IMG/VR virus record: IMGVR_UViG_3300020454_000925
Location: 1-21,620 of that record
DNA length: 21,620 nucleotides
Direction: 5' to 3' (one strand)
Source of the DNA: a virus
The stretch's first letter is position 1; every line of letters starts with the position of its first letter. Shown here one piece after another: positions 11,101-18,672 of the stretch. The notes under the pieces are model-generated. The model did no database searches and had not been told where the DNA came from. It was given only the letters and a program-made list of their open reading frames with translations. A program made the translations under genes and the position numbers.

Positions 11101-13643
11101 GTAAACAGATCAATCATTTTTAACACGTCCGGCAAACCCTTATTTATATTGGTTATACTAGCTAACCTACCTCCAGACAGTTCTCCAGTTACTTTTGTTT
11201 TAACCCCACCCCTCGTAATTACTTTATCCTTAGTGTCAAACATTTTACCCCGTGGCTCAAACCCCACGAGTTCCATAGCTTTCTCAAAAGCAGCTACACT
11301 TTTAAATGGTTTAGAAAATAATTCATACCCCTTACCATCTCTAGCAACAGTAAACTTAATCTTGCCGGTCTTAGCGTTTTTTGATTTTAAATTTAAAACT
11401 TGTTCTCTAGCTGTATTAGCTGTTTCTAAAAATTGTTTAGTGGTAAGTCTCTTTGCTTTGATAGCAGCCTTGACTTCGGATACGTATGCCTTAAGAAATG
11501 TACCGTTTGCTCTAAGGTTTTCTTTCTTGTAGAGTGTAATAAACCCAAGGCCATCGGTTGATTTTACTTTATCTAAAAACTTAGAAAATATATTTTTTGA
11601 AGTAAATGCCCAGCCAGCTGATTTATCTGAATTTTGTTTTGTAAAAGGATAACCGGGTCCGCCTTGTAATTTAATATTAATCCCGTCTTCCGGAAATAAT
11701 CCAGTATAGTTTCCTACTTTAGTTCTATCGGAAAAATAAAAAAATCCTTTCTTACCTTTTAATTGTTTTCTAGAAATTAACGGTGCATTAGGAAGATTAA
11801 TTGATGCCCCTACTGTTGGAGATTCTGATATTGTATCACCGGATACTATCTCACTTGTAACTTCACCGTGTTCTAAATCAACATCGTTGTCTATACTCTC
11901 AACTGTTTCCATAGCTGAGTTAAAAAGTAAATCCGGATCTTGTTCTCCAGTAACTGATTCAGTAGGTTGTGATATTCTAATATCACGAGCACGGATTTGT
12001 AACTGCTCATCAGTCGGCGGTATATATTCACGGCCTATAATTGCTGATTGTTTTTCTTCAGCCTCACGTATCTTATTAAACGCTGATTGTTTTTTAGCCC
12101 CAACAGTTCCGGTAACATCAGATGCGTCATCTGTTTCTAGCTCACGAACATTAGCGTCAATCTCTCCTTGAAGTTCTTCTAAAGTAAATTGCTGTATGGG
12201 ACTAAGCTTTACTCGAGACATATCTATTTGCCCAACCGGGATTACATCCGGTTCTACTGTAGGATCAACGGGATCTTCTAGTGCTTGTGTCTCTCCGGTT
12301 TGATTTCTAAAGTCAGCCTCGGCTTGAAGCTCGTCCCTCATATATTGTTGCAATGGACTTAAGTTACTTTCTTTTAAATCAATTTGAGCTACGGGTATAA
12401 CAGTAGCAACATCTTCTTCTACCGGTTCTACGTCTGGTTTTAATTCTTTTTCTACAACTTCCTCAAATGGGTTTACTTGTATTGAATTAACATCTACCTT
12501 TGGGTTTCTTGATAAAACTTCCCTAACTTGCTCCATAGCTTCCTCTTGGCTCTTAGCAAAAACATCTCTAACCTCTGACTGCTTAGTTACACCGGACCCT
12601 ACGTCTTCATTTATAATATCAAAACTTACCTTAAACCTTTGTTGGTCAGATGTATCTGCCTCAGCTGTAGTCTCTGGTGCAATAGCACGTGATACAGTAC
12701 CGGTAAAAGCAGTAGTACCTAAACCTACCGCAGCACCAACTGTTGCTTCTGTAAATCTTTGCTTAAGTACATCGTATGACATTAACTCCCTATCATCATC
12801 GTATGTAGATGCAGCCAATGTATCTAGTAGCTGTCCTTGTGCAGATTCTGTTAGCCCCTCAAGTGCTGCACCCTCTAGGGCATCACGTTTAAGTGACTTA
12901 ACTACTTCTTTTACTTCGGAACCACTAAGCATTCCTTTCTTTGCAAAAAAGTTAGTTACCTTTTTCTTTAATGGTTTGGGTAGAAATTTACTAACTGGTG
13001 CATATTCAAGAACACTACCAATTGTCATATAGGATAATGCAGTAACAGCTGTGTCGTCTTTTTCTTGCTGTGAAAACTCATCAAGTTTTTTACCGAGGGT
13101 TCTTTCGGCATCCATAACAGCTTCTGTCTGCATCTGTGCCATCATAGTACCACCACCTAAAATTATTCCACCGGCTATACCACCGACTGGACTACCAGTT
13201 GCTACGGTTCCACCTACAGTACCCACGATTGCCGCCGGTAATTGTACTGCAATTTGACCAAATCCTTTTGCAATTTGTCCTCCCAGTCCTTGGGCAAAGT
13301 CTTCGTCTAGGCCTAACCTTTTGTCTACACCTAGTGACCAATCACGGATATGAGATGCGTTGTCTTGTAGCTTTTGTAAAAATTCGTTATCCTCATCGTC
13401 ACCGGCTAACATAGCTGCACCGGACTGCACACCAGCGGCCGTGTTCGCAATAGCTTGTAATGCACCAGATGAGAATCCTTTGGCTATATCTACAGCAAAG
13501 TTATCTTCGGGATCAAGGGAATCATAGAAATCTTTCTCGTATTGCTGTGAAGCAAAATCAATGATTTCCTCATCGGTTACATCGTCTCCAACATCAAGTC
13601 GAAGTACTGTACCGTCTGGCAACTCGACTCTCTTGATAGGCAT
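8106..13643 (-). CDS. Giant polyvalent virion protein (1845 aa)
   Basis: The start MPIKRVELPDGTVLRLD is typical of internal or ejected proteins of aquatic podoviruses. A Gly/Ala-rich hydrophobic stretch spans about 121-172 and another hydrophobic segment lies near 1708-1725, both possible membrane-active parts. A VIPVxQIDxxxxxLSPxQQ element occurs twice (about 414-494). The middle contains blocks such as PFTKQNSDKSAGWAFTS that resemble large polyvalent protein-associated domains. LREEVIHAAMHQV (about 1004-1016), with a later GAEYTRFITQQ, may be a zinc peptidase site. The C-terminal 600 residues resemble an LPD38-type region. It probably enters the cell with the DNA. Its TAA reaches into the terminator T-run. 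Domain names are from motif memory, not a search. Confidence 0.75.
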   Translation of the reverse strand: MPIKRVELPDGTVLRLDVGDDVTDEEIIDFASQQYEKDFYDSLDPEDNFAVDIAKGFSSGALQAIANTAAGVQSGAAMLAGDDEDNEFLQKLQDNASHIRDWSLGVDKRLGLDEDFAQGLGGQIAKGFGQIAVQLPAAIVGTVGGTVATGSPVGGIAGGIILGGGTMMAQMQTEAVMDAERTLGKKLDEFSQQEKDDTAVTALSYMTIGSVLEYAPVSKFLPKPLKKKVTNFFAKKGMLSGSEVKEVVKSLKRDALEGAALEGLTESAQGQLLDTLAASTYDDDRELMSYDVLKQRFTEATVGAAVGLGTTAFTGTVSRAIAPETTAEADTSDQQRFKVSFDIINEDVGSGVTKQSEVRDVFAKSQEEAMEQVREVLSRNPKVDVNSIQVNPFEEVVEKELKPDVEPVEEDVATVIPVAQIDLKESNLSPLQQYMRDELQAEADFRNQTGETQALEDPVDPTVEPDVIPVGQIDMSRVKLSPIQQFTLEELQGEIDANVRELETDDASDVTGTVGAKKQSAFNKIREAEEKQSAIIGREYIPPTDEQLQIRARDIRISQPTESVTGEQDPDLLFNSAMETVESIDNDVDLEHGEVTSEIVSGDTISESPTVGASINLPNAPLISRKQLKGKKGFFYFSDRTKVGNYTGLFPEDGINIKLQGGPGYPFTKQNSDKSAGWAFTSKNIFSKFLDKVKSTDGLGFITLYKKENLRANGTFLKAYVSEVKAAIKAKRLTTKQFLETANTAREQVLNLKSKNAKTGKIKFTVARDGKGYELFSKPFKSVAAFEKAMELVGFEPRGKMFDTKDKVITRGGVKTKVTGELSGGRLASITNINKGLPDVLKMIDLFTDPAFDNVNRGEIVGAVQFDKEQIGPTTAQELGTEEHLSYPIVIKGKGVGTFSDSTSILDIVKTDKRMNEALRSAETSMPVGTVGASTSKNLTTTELQVIGSVVNKIKTLSGKLNIPIVEKINLDKGRDAQYNYETMTIEYDPALLSARGKEGAEAALREEVIHAAMHQVINKKSKDLSPKEAFIRSMERIGQALTPQQRDRLNEVYGEQLGATDAGAEYTRFITQQLLYGRTTESTMLQGKAFELVKSLLRAVHSTIVRALKSDIQTNDEVALLIRDTASLIRSADPEAKVPYQAQTNAAIIASQEAKGETQLTTDKLVDPTAESLEKLEKEKRALFDKEKLKDIFYTPSRILQELSPKLYEVMQNWQQAIMKKTFDAKKLGEPFFKKISGISNKEDVDKLNRHLMYSPTQETKDSDESKAIIAERDRLLRKYGLYNEFQLSIRPIFDTIYNESKSVEREINYRFDYFPRFIRHMSAYMEYLGKTVATDFKSYLKSESEKDGIEINIDTPYAAFKFNQYILSQRYKNNRMNFSKEEQRKIEFIDKDAVKFYFTPAESFKKYVDSSYREIETTKLMGKGGGLKYNIDKIQELISQNKPIGTFGQILVELSQDPNIDQRRLFQEAPHVVNTMIAPSSSPGNDFLGGLNSFMYGILMVEPTSTLSNAYELAFATLDNGILPVLSAMFGKKVTLAELGINKEMFSADYDPDTGVIRRTVDRGLTLTGFKRMDQFIKESTLTVNYNRYRRAAMKSKNSGAHKKLLAEIDFRMPSYKDKIIYDLRNNTPNSAEVRLFLFTKLSETQPISELELPLMIKQNPNTKTLILMKSFIIKQMNFVFQRYFSTFAPGSKATYLDKMKAAKDFFFLMIFFQMIGVPIDALKDLMAGRDMYKNDYFWNSLFRIAGVSKYNVSKLADRPEEMLLNYALPVAFQVPMDIIGQLAAINNEDSPADPNRLVTLLPFSDLWYYRYGPGIETQEKKRYRKITESQEAPIDIEELLNL
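12160..12401 (-). repeat. Duplicated motif inside the polyvalent protein gene
   Basis: Two protein-level repeats, VIPVAQIDLKESNLSPLQQY and VIPVGQIDMSRVKLSPIQQF, each followed by an EELQ/DELQ-type acidic helix and separated by a Pro/Glu/Asp-rich linker. They look like short linear motifs in a disordered region, perhaps binding sites for another virion protein or processing sites. Confidence 0.65.
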
Positions 13644-13644
13644 A

Positions 13645-14238
13645 TTAATTTAATATTTTTATACTCTTGTTTTCCGGATACCCCGGAAATAGTTGACGGA
13701 ACGATGGGTTCTTTGTATAAGACCTTATGCTAGGATCAGTCATTGGAACAACCGGTCCTTTTTTCTTTCCTTCTCTAATAACACCATTCTTATCATCAAT
13801 AAATAAATTTTGGTTATCAGTAATAAGATTCCTCAAGGTTCTTGTGTCACCGTATTCCGGTTGCATATTTTTAACAGCTTCTGCCTCTGCCTTCTTTTCA
13901 GCTAAGAAGAATGTTTTGTACAAGTCAGCTATTTCTTTAGGATTAGCATTCTTAATAACATTATATACTTCATCGGAAGAGATACCCTTAACATCATCGT
14001 TGTCATCAAGGCCCAAGAAATCCAACATATAAGCACTCTTGCCACCAGAAATTTTCTTAGCTAAATCACGCTTTGTTTTTTCGTCATCTCGTCTTGATTT
14101 GTATTCAGTAAGTGCCTCTCCTATGGCTGAACCAAGTGCCATTCTACTAGCTGCATCAGTCCGTGCTGCTTCAGCTTGTGGGCTGAAGTCAAGTATTCCT
14201 AATCTTGGGTCAACGTTTTGTCCTATTTGTGCTCTCAT
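13645..14238 (-). CDS. Probable virion-associated protein (197 aa)
   Basis: A 197-residue protein with an N-terminal helical part rich in Ala and charged residues (SPQAEAARTDAASRMALGSA, EYKSRRDDEKTKRDLAKKI), a central acidic stretch (LGLDDNDDVKGISSDEVYN) and a more irregular C-terminal third. I recognise no domain. The start is the ATG at 14238, in an A/T-rich context without Shine-Dalgarno. It lies 14 nt after the 1151-residue repeat protein and 1 nt before the giant polyvalent protein in transcription order, the place of an internal core protein in podoviruses. Its small size and helical character would suit a core adaptor. That is inference from position. Confidence 0.65.
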   Translation of the reverse strand: MRAQIGQNVDPRLGILDFSPQAEAARTDAASRMALGSAIGEALTEYKSRRDDEKTKRDLAKKISGGKSAYMLDFLGLDDNDDVKGISSDEVYNVIKNANPKEIADLYKTFFLAEKKAEAEAVKNMQPEYGDTRTLRNLITDNQNLFIDDKNGVIREGKKKGPVVPMTDPSIRSYTKNPSFRQLFPGYPENKSIKILN

Positions 14239-14252
14239 AATGTTTTTAAATT

Positions 14253-17200
14253 TTAAGGGGTTGGTATTAACATCGATGCTGGATTTGACATTTTAGCACC
14301 AGCCATTAATATATTACCAAACATATCACGTTGCGATGCTGCATTTGATGCGTCTATACTAGCTGCTGTATTCAATCTAGTTTGTTCGTTTTGTCTTTCT
14401 ACTTGGCCTATATTTATCCCAGTGCCAATAGCCCCTTGGAATAAAGGATTAATAGTTTGTGATGCTGCCGGTGCTCCGGATACAGCAGATGAACCCATAG
14501 TCGGTGCAATAGAAGATCTGCCTAATATAATATTTCCGGGATCCCCACCTATATTTCGTTGCATATTAAATGCCGATTGTCCGGTTTGCAAAGCGGTATT
14601 AATTTTGTTCTGCCTTTCTGCTTCATCGAAGTTAGCTATAACCCCTTGGCTACTAAATGCAGCTGCTTCTTGTCGGGCTACAGCGTCATCTGCCTCGGCT
14701 TGTTCTTTTATTCTCTGTTGCCTAAGAGCCTCTTCACCTTCAGCCAGTCCAGCTGTTAAAGAAATTTGATCACCAATAGCTACCCTTGATTCATCACGTA
14801 AGCTTCTATCCATAGCAGCAACATCTTTTGTTGCTTCAGCTGCTTCCTCTCTGCGATCAGCTGCTTCATCTCTAAGATCTTGTGCTTGCTCAAATAATCC
14901 TCGTTGCTCTAAAGAAGCTGCTTCCCTTTCAAGTCGAGCCTCATCCCTTAGTGCCTCGTCTCTATCCAGTAAAGTTTGTTGTCGATCAGATGCTTCGTCC
15001 CTAAATTCTTTATCTGTATCAAGTAAATCTTGTTGCCTAGTAGATGCTTCGTCCCTAAATCCTTTGTCTATACCTATTAAATCAGTAGTGGCTGAACGTG
15101 CATCACCTTGAGCTTCTAGTGCTTGTCTACGTCTAGTTTCCGTAAGATCATCTAAATCACTTTGAACCCCTCTGCCCATATCAAATGCTTGACCAGCGGT
15201 AGCTCTTCCCTCTGCTTGTCGAGCAAGTTCTTGGTCGGATATTTGACCCTCCATAGCTCTACCTTCTTGCATTCCTAATTGAGAAGCATCTAACGCTTGT
15301 CCGGTTCTTGCTATTTCTTGATCAGAGATTTGGCTAGTCATCCCCCTACCTTCTTGCATTCCTAATCTAGATGCTTCAAGGGCACGTCCTTGTCTAGCAA
15401 GTTCTTGGTCTGAAATCATACCTTCAATACCTAATCCAGCGTCAAATGCTTGACCCTCTGAAAGTCTACCTTCTTGTAATAAAGCTAATCTTTGTGCATC
15501 AATATCACCTTCTATACCACGAGCTCTATCAAATCCACCCGTTTCAAAACCAAGTGCTTGCTGTCTAAGTCTTTCCGCATCTGTCTCTACATCAGTAGCA
15601 AACCCAGCGGCTTGTCTATAAGCTAAGTCTTGTGCTGCCCTAGCCTCTTCTCTCAAGGCAGCCCTTGACTCTTCCCTATTTAATAACTCAGCGGCTAATT
15701 GACCTTGATCTCCTATACGTCCAGTTCTTAATCCTTGTTGTCTAGCGGCTTGTTCTGCCATACGCCTACGTTGAGCAGACAATGGCCCCATAGCATCAGC
15801 TGATAATTGCCTTGCTTGTTGTGCTGAAAGTTGTGTAAGTTGCCCAGCTGCTTGACGAGCTGATGAAGGTGTTGCAGCTTGTCGAAATAAACCTTGTCCA
15901 CGTTGCATCATATTCCTAGCAGCTGCTTGTAACTGTTGCTTCTGAGCTGAAGGAGCGGCTTCCGCTTGTGCAAATAAACTCTCTGCACGTTGTTGCATTT
16001 CACTAGCTTGGTTGCGTAACTGTTGTTGTTCTGGACTTACGTCACCGGCTCTGTCAAACATTTCGTCTCCTCTGGCACGCATAGCAGTAGCTGAATCCAA
16101 TAACGCTTGTTGATCTGCACTTACATCACCCGCTCTAGCAAACATTTCGTCTCCCCTAGCACGCATAGCAGTTGCGGAATCCCTTAGTCCTTGTTGCTCA
16201 GCACTTATATCACCCGCTCTAGCATATATATCGTCAGCACGTTGTTGTTGCTGTTGAGACATAGCAATAAGTCTTTGTCTCTCTGCATTTGGTAATGCTG
16301 GATTCTGTGCTTGTTGCATTAAAGAAGAAGCAAATTCTTGAGTTTGCTGAGCCATATTACCTAGCTGTGCTCTCTCTGCATTTGATGTCGGATCCATAGC
16401 AAACCCTTGAGCTTGACCAGCTAAGTCACCCATAGCCGCACGTTGTACATTCGATGTAGGATAAAGTGCTTGTGCTTGTGATACGTCTGCTAGTTGTCCT
16501 AACTCAGCACGACCCTCTGCCAAATCCGGACTCATTGCTCTAGTTTGAGCTGCCTCAGCTGACAACATACCAATATCGGCTAATCTCTGTTGATCGAGTT
16601 GCTGTTGTAAAAATCCAGCGTCAGTAGGTCCTTGTGCTGCAGTCATTGACTGATCCGCAAGCATAGATAAATTTTGCCTTTCTTGTACGGAACTAGGATC
16701 AGCGGCTCTAGCTAATGCCGGATCTAGTAAACTTGTTTGTTGCTGGTCACGTAACTGCTTTAATCTATTTAACTCCTCATTTTCTGCTGGAGTCCTAAGC
16801 TCTTCCGCCCTTGCTTCTAATTCAGAAATTCTTTCTATCTGTCTGCTGGCTATATTACCCATAGCAGTTCTTTCTGCTGAAGGTTCACTATCTGCTAATG
16901 CACGATCACTTGCTTTTTCTGCTAATTCAGTTATCTTATCTGCTATACCAGTAGAGTAAGGGTCAGATTTTCTTAACGCTTCAGTGGTTTTTTCACCTAA
17001 GGTTTCTAAATCAAGAACGTCACGCTCTCTTCGTAGTGTATTACTTCTAGAAATAATTTCATCATACTTTTTAGCAGCTTCGTCCGCCATTTGTAATAAA
17101 CCTTTTTGGGGCGGTGCATTTTCAATTTGCGTAATGGTTGCTACTGCTTTAGCCAAATCAGCCTCTACATCAGCCAATGTATTAGTGTTTACTTCACCGT

Positions 17201-17708
17201 AATTTTCAGCCAGTATTTTTTTTCTTTCTTGGTATTCAACATACTCCGGGTTTTCCCTCATTTGATTTCCGGGTGCTTTGACTTCTTCTGGAGGAGGAGG
17301 GCCTAGTATTGCAGAAATCTGATTATCTATATCTTCTTGAGACATAGTTTCTTCTCCGGCCTCTAGTGCTTTCTTCTTAGCTTGAAGTGCTATTCTTCTT
17401 GCTGTTGCACTCCTATAAGCTTGGGAATCTTTTGGATCCTTAATGCCCTCAAGCATAGTCTGAGTCCTAGATAGACTTACTAAATCAAACTGAGGACCAA
17501 ATTCTCTTTCTGCATCTAACTGTCTTCCTATTAATTCCGGATCAGTAATTGCCTCCAAGTAATCTTTAGCATCCTCGGTCATATTACGGGGTGCTGCTTC
17601 TTGGACAACGGTTTTCCCTCCTCCGCAGAAAAGAATAAATTTACTTTTTACAAAGTAATTCCAGATTAAGTTATCTATTGGTTTTAAAAATTTTAGTAGC
17701 TTATTCAT
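14253..17708 (-). CDS. Large repeat-rich internal virion protein (1151 aa)
   Basis: The first 35 residues are hydrophobic with a CGGGK turn, a possible membrane-interacting end. The rest is almost wholly helical and rich in Ala, Gln, Arg and Glu. Three families of internal repeats follow: about three copies of an ARAGDVSxxQQxLxxSATAMRARGDEMF unit; about four of a GQISDQELARxGxALDASxLGMQEGRAM unit; and several of a DKxFRDEASxRQQxLLD unit. This indicates a long rod or coiled coil of variable length. The C-terminus (from about 1040) is Gly/Ser/Asn-rich. In podoviruses proteins of this size in this position belong to the internal core and are ejected. The start overlaps the GNAT-like gene by 4 nt. 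Confidence 0.75.
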   Translation of the reverse strand: MNKLLKFLKPIDNLIWNYFVKSKFILFCGGGKTVVQEAAPRNMTEDAKDYLEAITDPELIGRQLDAEREFGPQFDLVSLSRTQTMLEGIKDPKDSQAYRSATARRIALQAKKKALEAGEETMSQEDIDNQISAILGPPPPEEVKAPGNQMRENPEYVEYQERKKILAENYGEVNTNTLADVEADLAKAVATITQIENAPPQKGLLQMADEAAKKYDEIISRSNTLRRERDVLDLETLGEKTTEALRKSDPYSTGIADKITELAEKASDRALADSEPSAERTAMGNIASRQIERISELEARAEELRTPAENEELNRLKQLRDQQQTSLLDPALARAADPSSVQERQNLSMLADQSMTAAQGPTDAGFLQQQLDQQRLADIGMLSAEAAQTRAMSPDLAEGRAELGQLADVSQAQALYPTSNVQRAAMGDLAGQAQGFAMDPTSNAERAQLGNMAQQTQEFASSLMQQAQNPALPNAERQRLIAMSQQQQQRADDIYARAGDISAEQQGLRDSATAMRARGDEMFARAGDVSADQQALLDSATAMRARGDEMFDRAGDVSPEQQQLRNQASEMQQRAESLFAQAEAAPSAQKQQLQAAARNMMQRGQGLFRQAATPSSARQAAGQLTQLSAQQARQLSADAMGPLSAQRRRMAEQAARQQGLRTGRIGDQGQLAAELLNREESRAALREEARAAQDLAYRQAAGFATDVETDAERLRQQALGFETGGFDRARGIEGDIDAQRLALLQEGRLSEGQAFDAGLGIEGMISDQELARQGRALEASRLGMQEGRGMTSQISDQEIARTGQALDASQLGMQEGRAMEGQISDQELARQAEGRATAGQAFDMGRGVQSDLDDLTETRRRQALEAQGDARSATTDLIGIDKGFRDEASTRQQDLLDTDKEFRDEASDRQQTLLDRDEALRDEARLEREAASLEQRGLFEQAQDLRDEAADRREEAAEATKDVAAMDRSLRDESRVAIGDQISLTAGLAEGEEALRQQRIKEQAEADDAVARQEAAAFSSQGVIANFDEAERQNKINTALQTGQSAFNMQRNIGGDPGNIILGRSSIAPTMGSSAVSGAPAASQTINPLFQGAIGTGINIGQVERQNEQTRLNTAASIDASNAASQRDMFGNILMAGAKMSNPASMLIPTP
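14930..15080 (-). repeat. Protein-coding repeats, RDEASxRQQxLLD type
   Basis: Successive copies of a roughly 20-residue unit (DKGFRDEASTRQQDLLD, DKEFRDEASDRQQTLLD, then DEALRDEARLEREAASL) inside the large repeat protein. The copies differ at third positions, so they are not very recent. Further diverged RDEA units extend on both sides. Confidence 0.7.
15185..15470 (-). repeat. Protein-coding repeats, GQISDQELARxGxALDAS type
   Basis: About four copies of a roughly 27-residue unit (SDQELARQGRALEASRLGMQ, SDQEIARTGQALDASQLGMQ, SDQELARQAEGRATAGQAFD and an upstream LSEGQAFDAGLGIEGM half). They probably form a regular helical array. Confidence 0.7.
16030..16235 (-). repeat. Protein-coding repeats, ARAGDVSxxQQxLxxSATAMRARGDEMF type
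   Basis: Three near-identical units of about 28 residues (AGDISAEQQGLRDSATAMRA, AGDVSADQQALLDSATAMRA, AGDVSPEQQQLRNQASEMQQ). The two upstream units are also close at the DNA level (CATTTCGTCTCC and CGCATAGCAGT recur), so this block is the most recently amplified and a likely site of copy-number change. Confidence 0.75.
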
Positions 17709-18061
17709 TTTGATAATAGTAAATTAGTTTTCCACACTGGTTCGTAACCAACCTTTTCCATAAATGGCATATAAGGAGAGTCCTCGTTACACGCTATAAG
17801 GAACACGCCGTGACCCCTATCATCCATAATTGATTTGAATGTAGCGTTTAAATTTAAAGATTCCTTTGGCCCTAGACTTCCTTCTTTGTGCCATACTGAC
17901 ACTAAAGGTATGTTGCCTAGTCCCCAGCATCCTACAATCTTTCCGTCTTTTTCTATAACGTGTGTAGGTGTAGGCATATTGTGTTTATCCTCACGTGCAG
18001 CCTTGAGAACTTGCTCGAGTTCTTCTTTTGATTTAATTTTTCTGGCTGTAGGAACTGACAT
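17705..18061 (-). CDS. GNAT acetyltransferase-like virion protein (118 aa)
   Basis: A 118-residue protein with the order of a small GNAT fold: an N-terminal helix (SKEELEQVLKAARED), a strand (THVIEKDGKIVGCWGLG), a middle part with VSVWHKEGS and a helix, then VFLIACNEDSPYMPFMEKVGYEPVW, whose FMEKVGYEP matches the usual FYxKxGF ending. Small GNAT-like proteins sit between tail and core genes in podoviruses; T7 gp13 is the best-known example. Catalysis cannot be shown because the acetyl-CoA pyrophosphate loop (Q/RxxGxG/A) is not evident, so a structural role is possible. It starts 1 nt after the fibre-like gene stop in transcription order and overlaps the next gene by 4 nt. Confidence 0.65.
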   Translation of the reverse strand: MSVPTARKIKSKEELEQVLKAAREDKHNMPTPTHVIEKDGKIVGCWGLGNIPLVSVWHKEGSLGPKESLNLNATFKSIMDDRGHGVFLIACNEDSPYMPFMEKVGYEPVWKTNLLLSK

Positions 18062-18062
18062 A

Positions 18063-18671
18063 TTATCTTCCTATTGCTACCCAATTAGTGTGACTAGATG
18101 CTGTTCCGAAATTTGCGGTAAACGCTGATGTTGATTGAGCAGTAATTATACCTTGAGTCGCACCAGTGCTCCCATCACTTCTTCTTGGAGAAATAATAAC
18201 CGTGTAAATTGAATTAGGAAAAGCTGAACCAAATGTAACTGTTCCGCCACCCGATTGTGTTTCGGAACCAAATTTTACAATTAATCCATTTGAAAAAGTA
18301 ATTGATTCAGTACTAGCATCTATACTTGTAGGGTTCATCAAAGAAGTCCCTAGCATAGTTACTACATTTGCCGCAGTTAATTCACTAGGTGCCGCAGAGC
18401 TGCCGGATATATTACCTAGCACTCTATCGTCAGCGATGTTAGCAACTTTTGCCAAAGTAACATTACTGTCTAATATACGGGCAGTTGTAATACCGTTGTC
18501 TTTTACAATTAACTGACCGGAACCATTAATAGCTACAGAAGAATCATCTACAGCATTAGTGTTAAATTCAGCGTCATCAACTATATCGTTTAAATTTGTA
18601 GATGTAACTTGCCCTCCATTTGCATAAGGAACCGCTACGTTAATTACCCCATCTCCTCTCGGTGTTGTCAT
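18063..18671 (-). CDS. Short tail fibre-like protein (202 aa)
   Basis: A 202-residue protein, low in charge and rich in Ser, Thr, Asn and Gly. The N-terminal region has the repeated pattern of phage fibres (ITTARILDSNVTLAKVANIADDRVLGNISG). The C-terminal 80 residues (IVKFGSETQSGGG, VTFGSAFPNSIYTVIIS, then FGTASSHTNWVAIGR) match the layout of the gp53-like tail-fibre C-terminal domain found on receptor-binding ends. It probably trimerises and contacts the host surface. At about 200 residues it is short, so it may be a tip or a secondary fibre, with a longer adaptor outside the window. It sits between the nozzle-like and GNAT-like genes, 1 nt from each. Confidence 0.75.
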   Translation of the reverse strand: MTTPRGDGVINVAVPYANGGQVTSTNLNDIVDDAEFNTNAVDDSSVAINGSGQLIVKDNGITTARILDSNVTLAKVANIADDRVLGNISGSSAAPSELTAANVVTMLGTSLMNPTSIDASTESITFSNGLIVKFGSETQSGGGTVTFGSAFPNSIYTVIISPRRSDGSTGATQGIITAQSTSAFTANFGTASSHTNWVAIGR

Positions 18672-18672
18672 A

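Noticed and set aside
11149-11532. Long + strand frames opposite the polyvalent and repeat protein genes
   Set aside because: They mirror the coding strand's codon pattern, lack start context and interrupt a continuous - strand operon.
12000-12025. A second CTGATGA box, on the - strand, inside the polyvalent protein gene
   Set aside because: No stem II, GAA and NUH triplet follow at usable distance, and the bases are explained by codons for the TDEQ segment.
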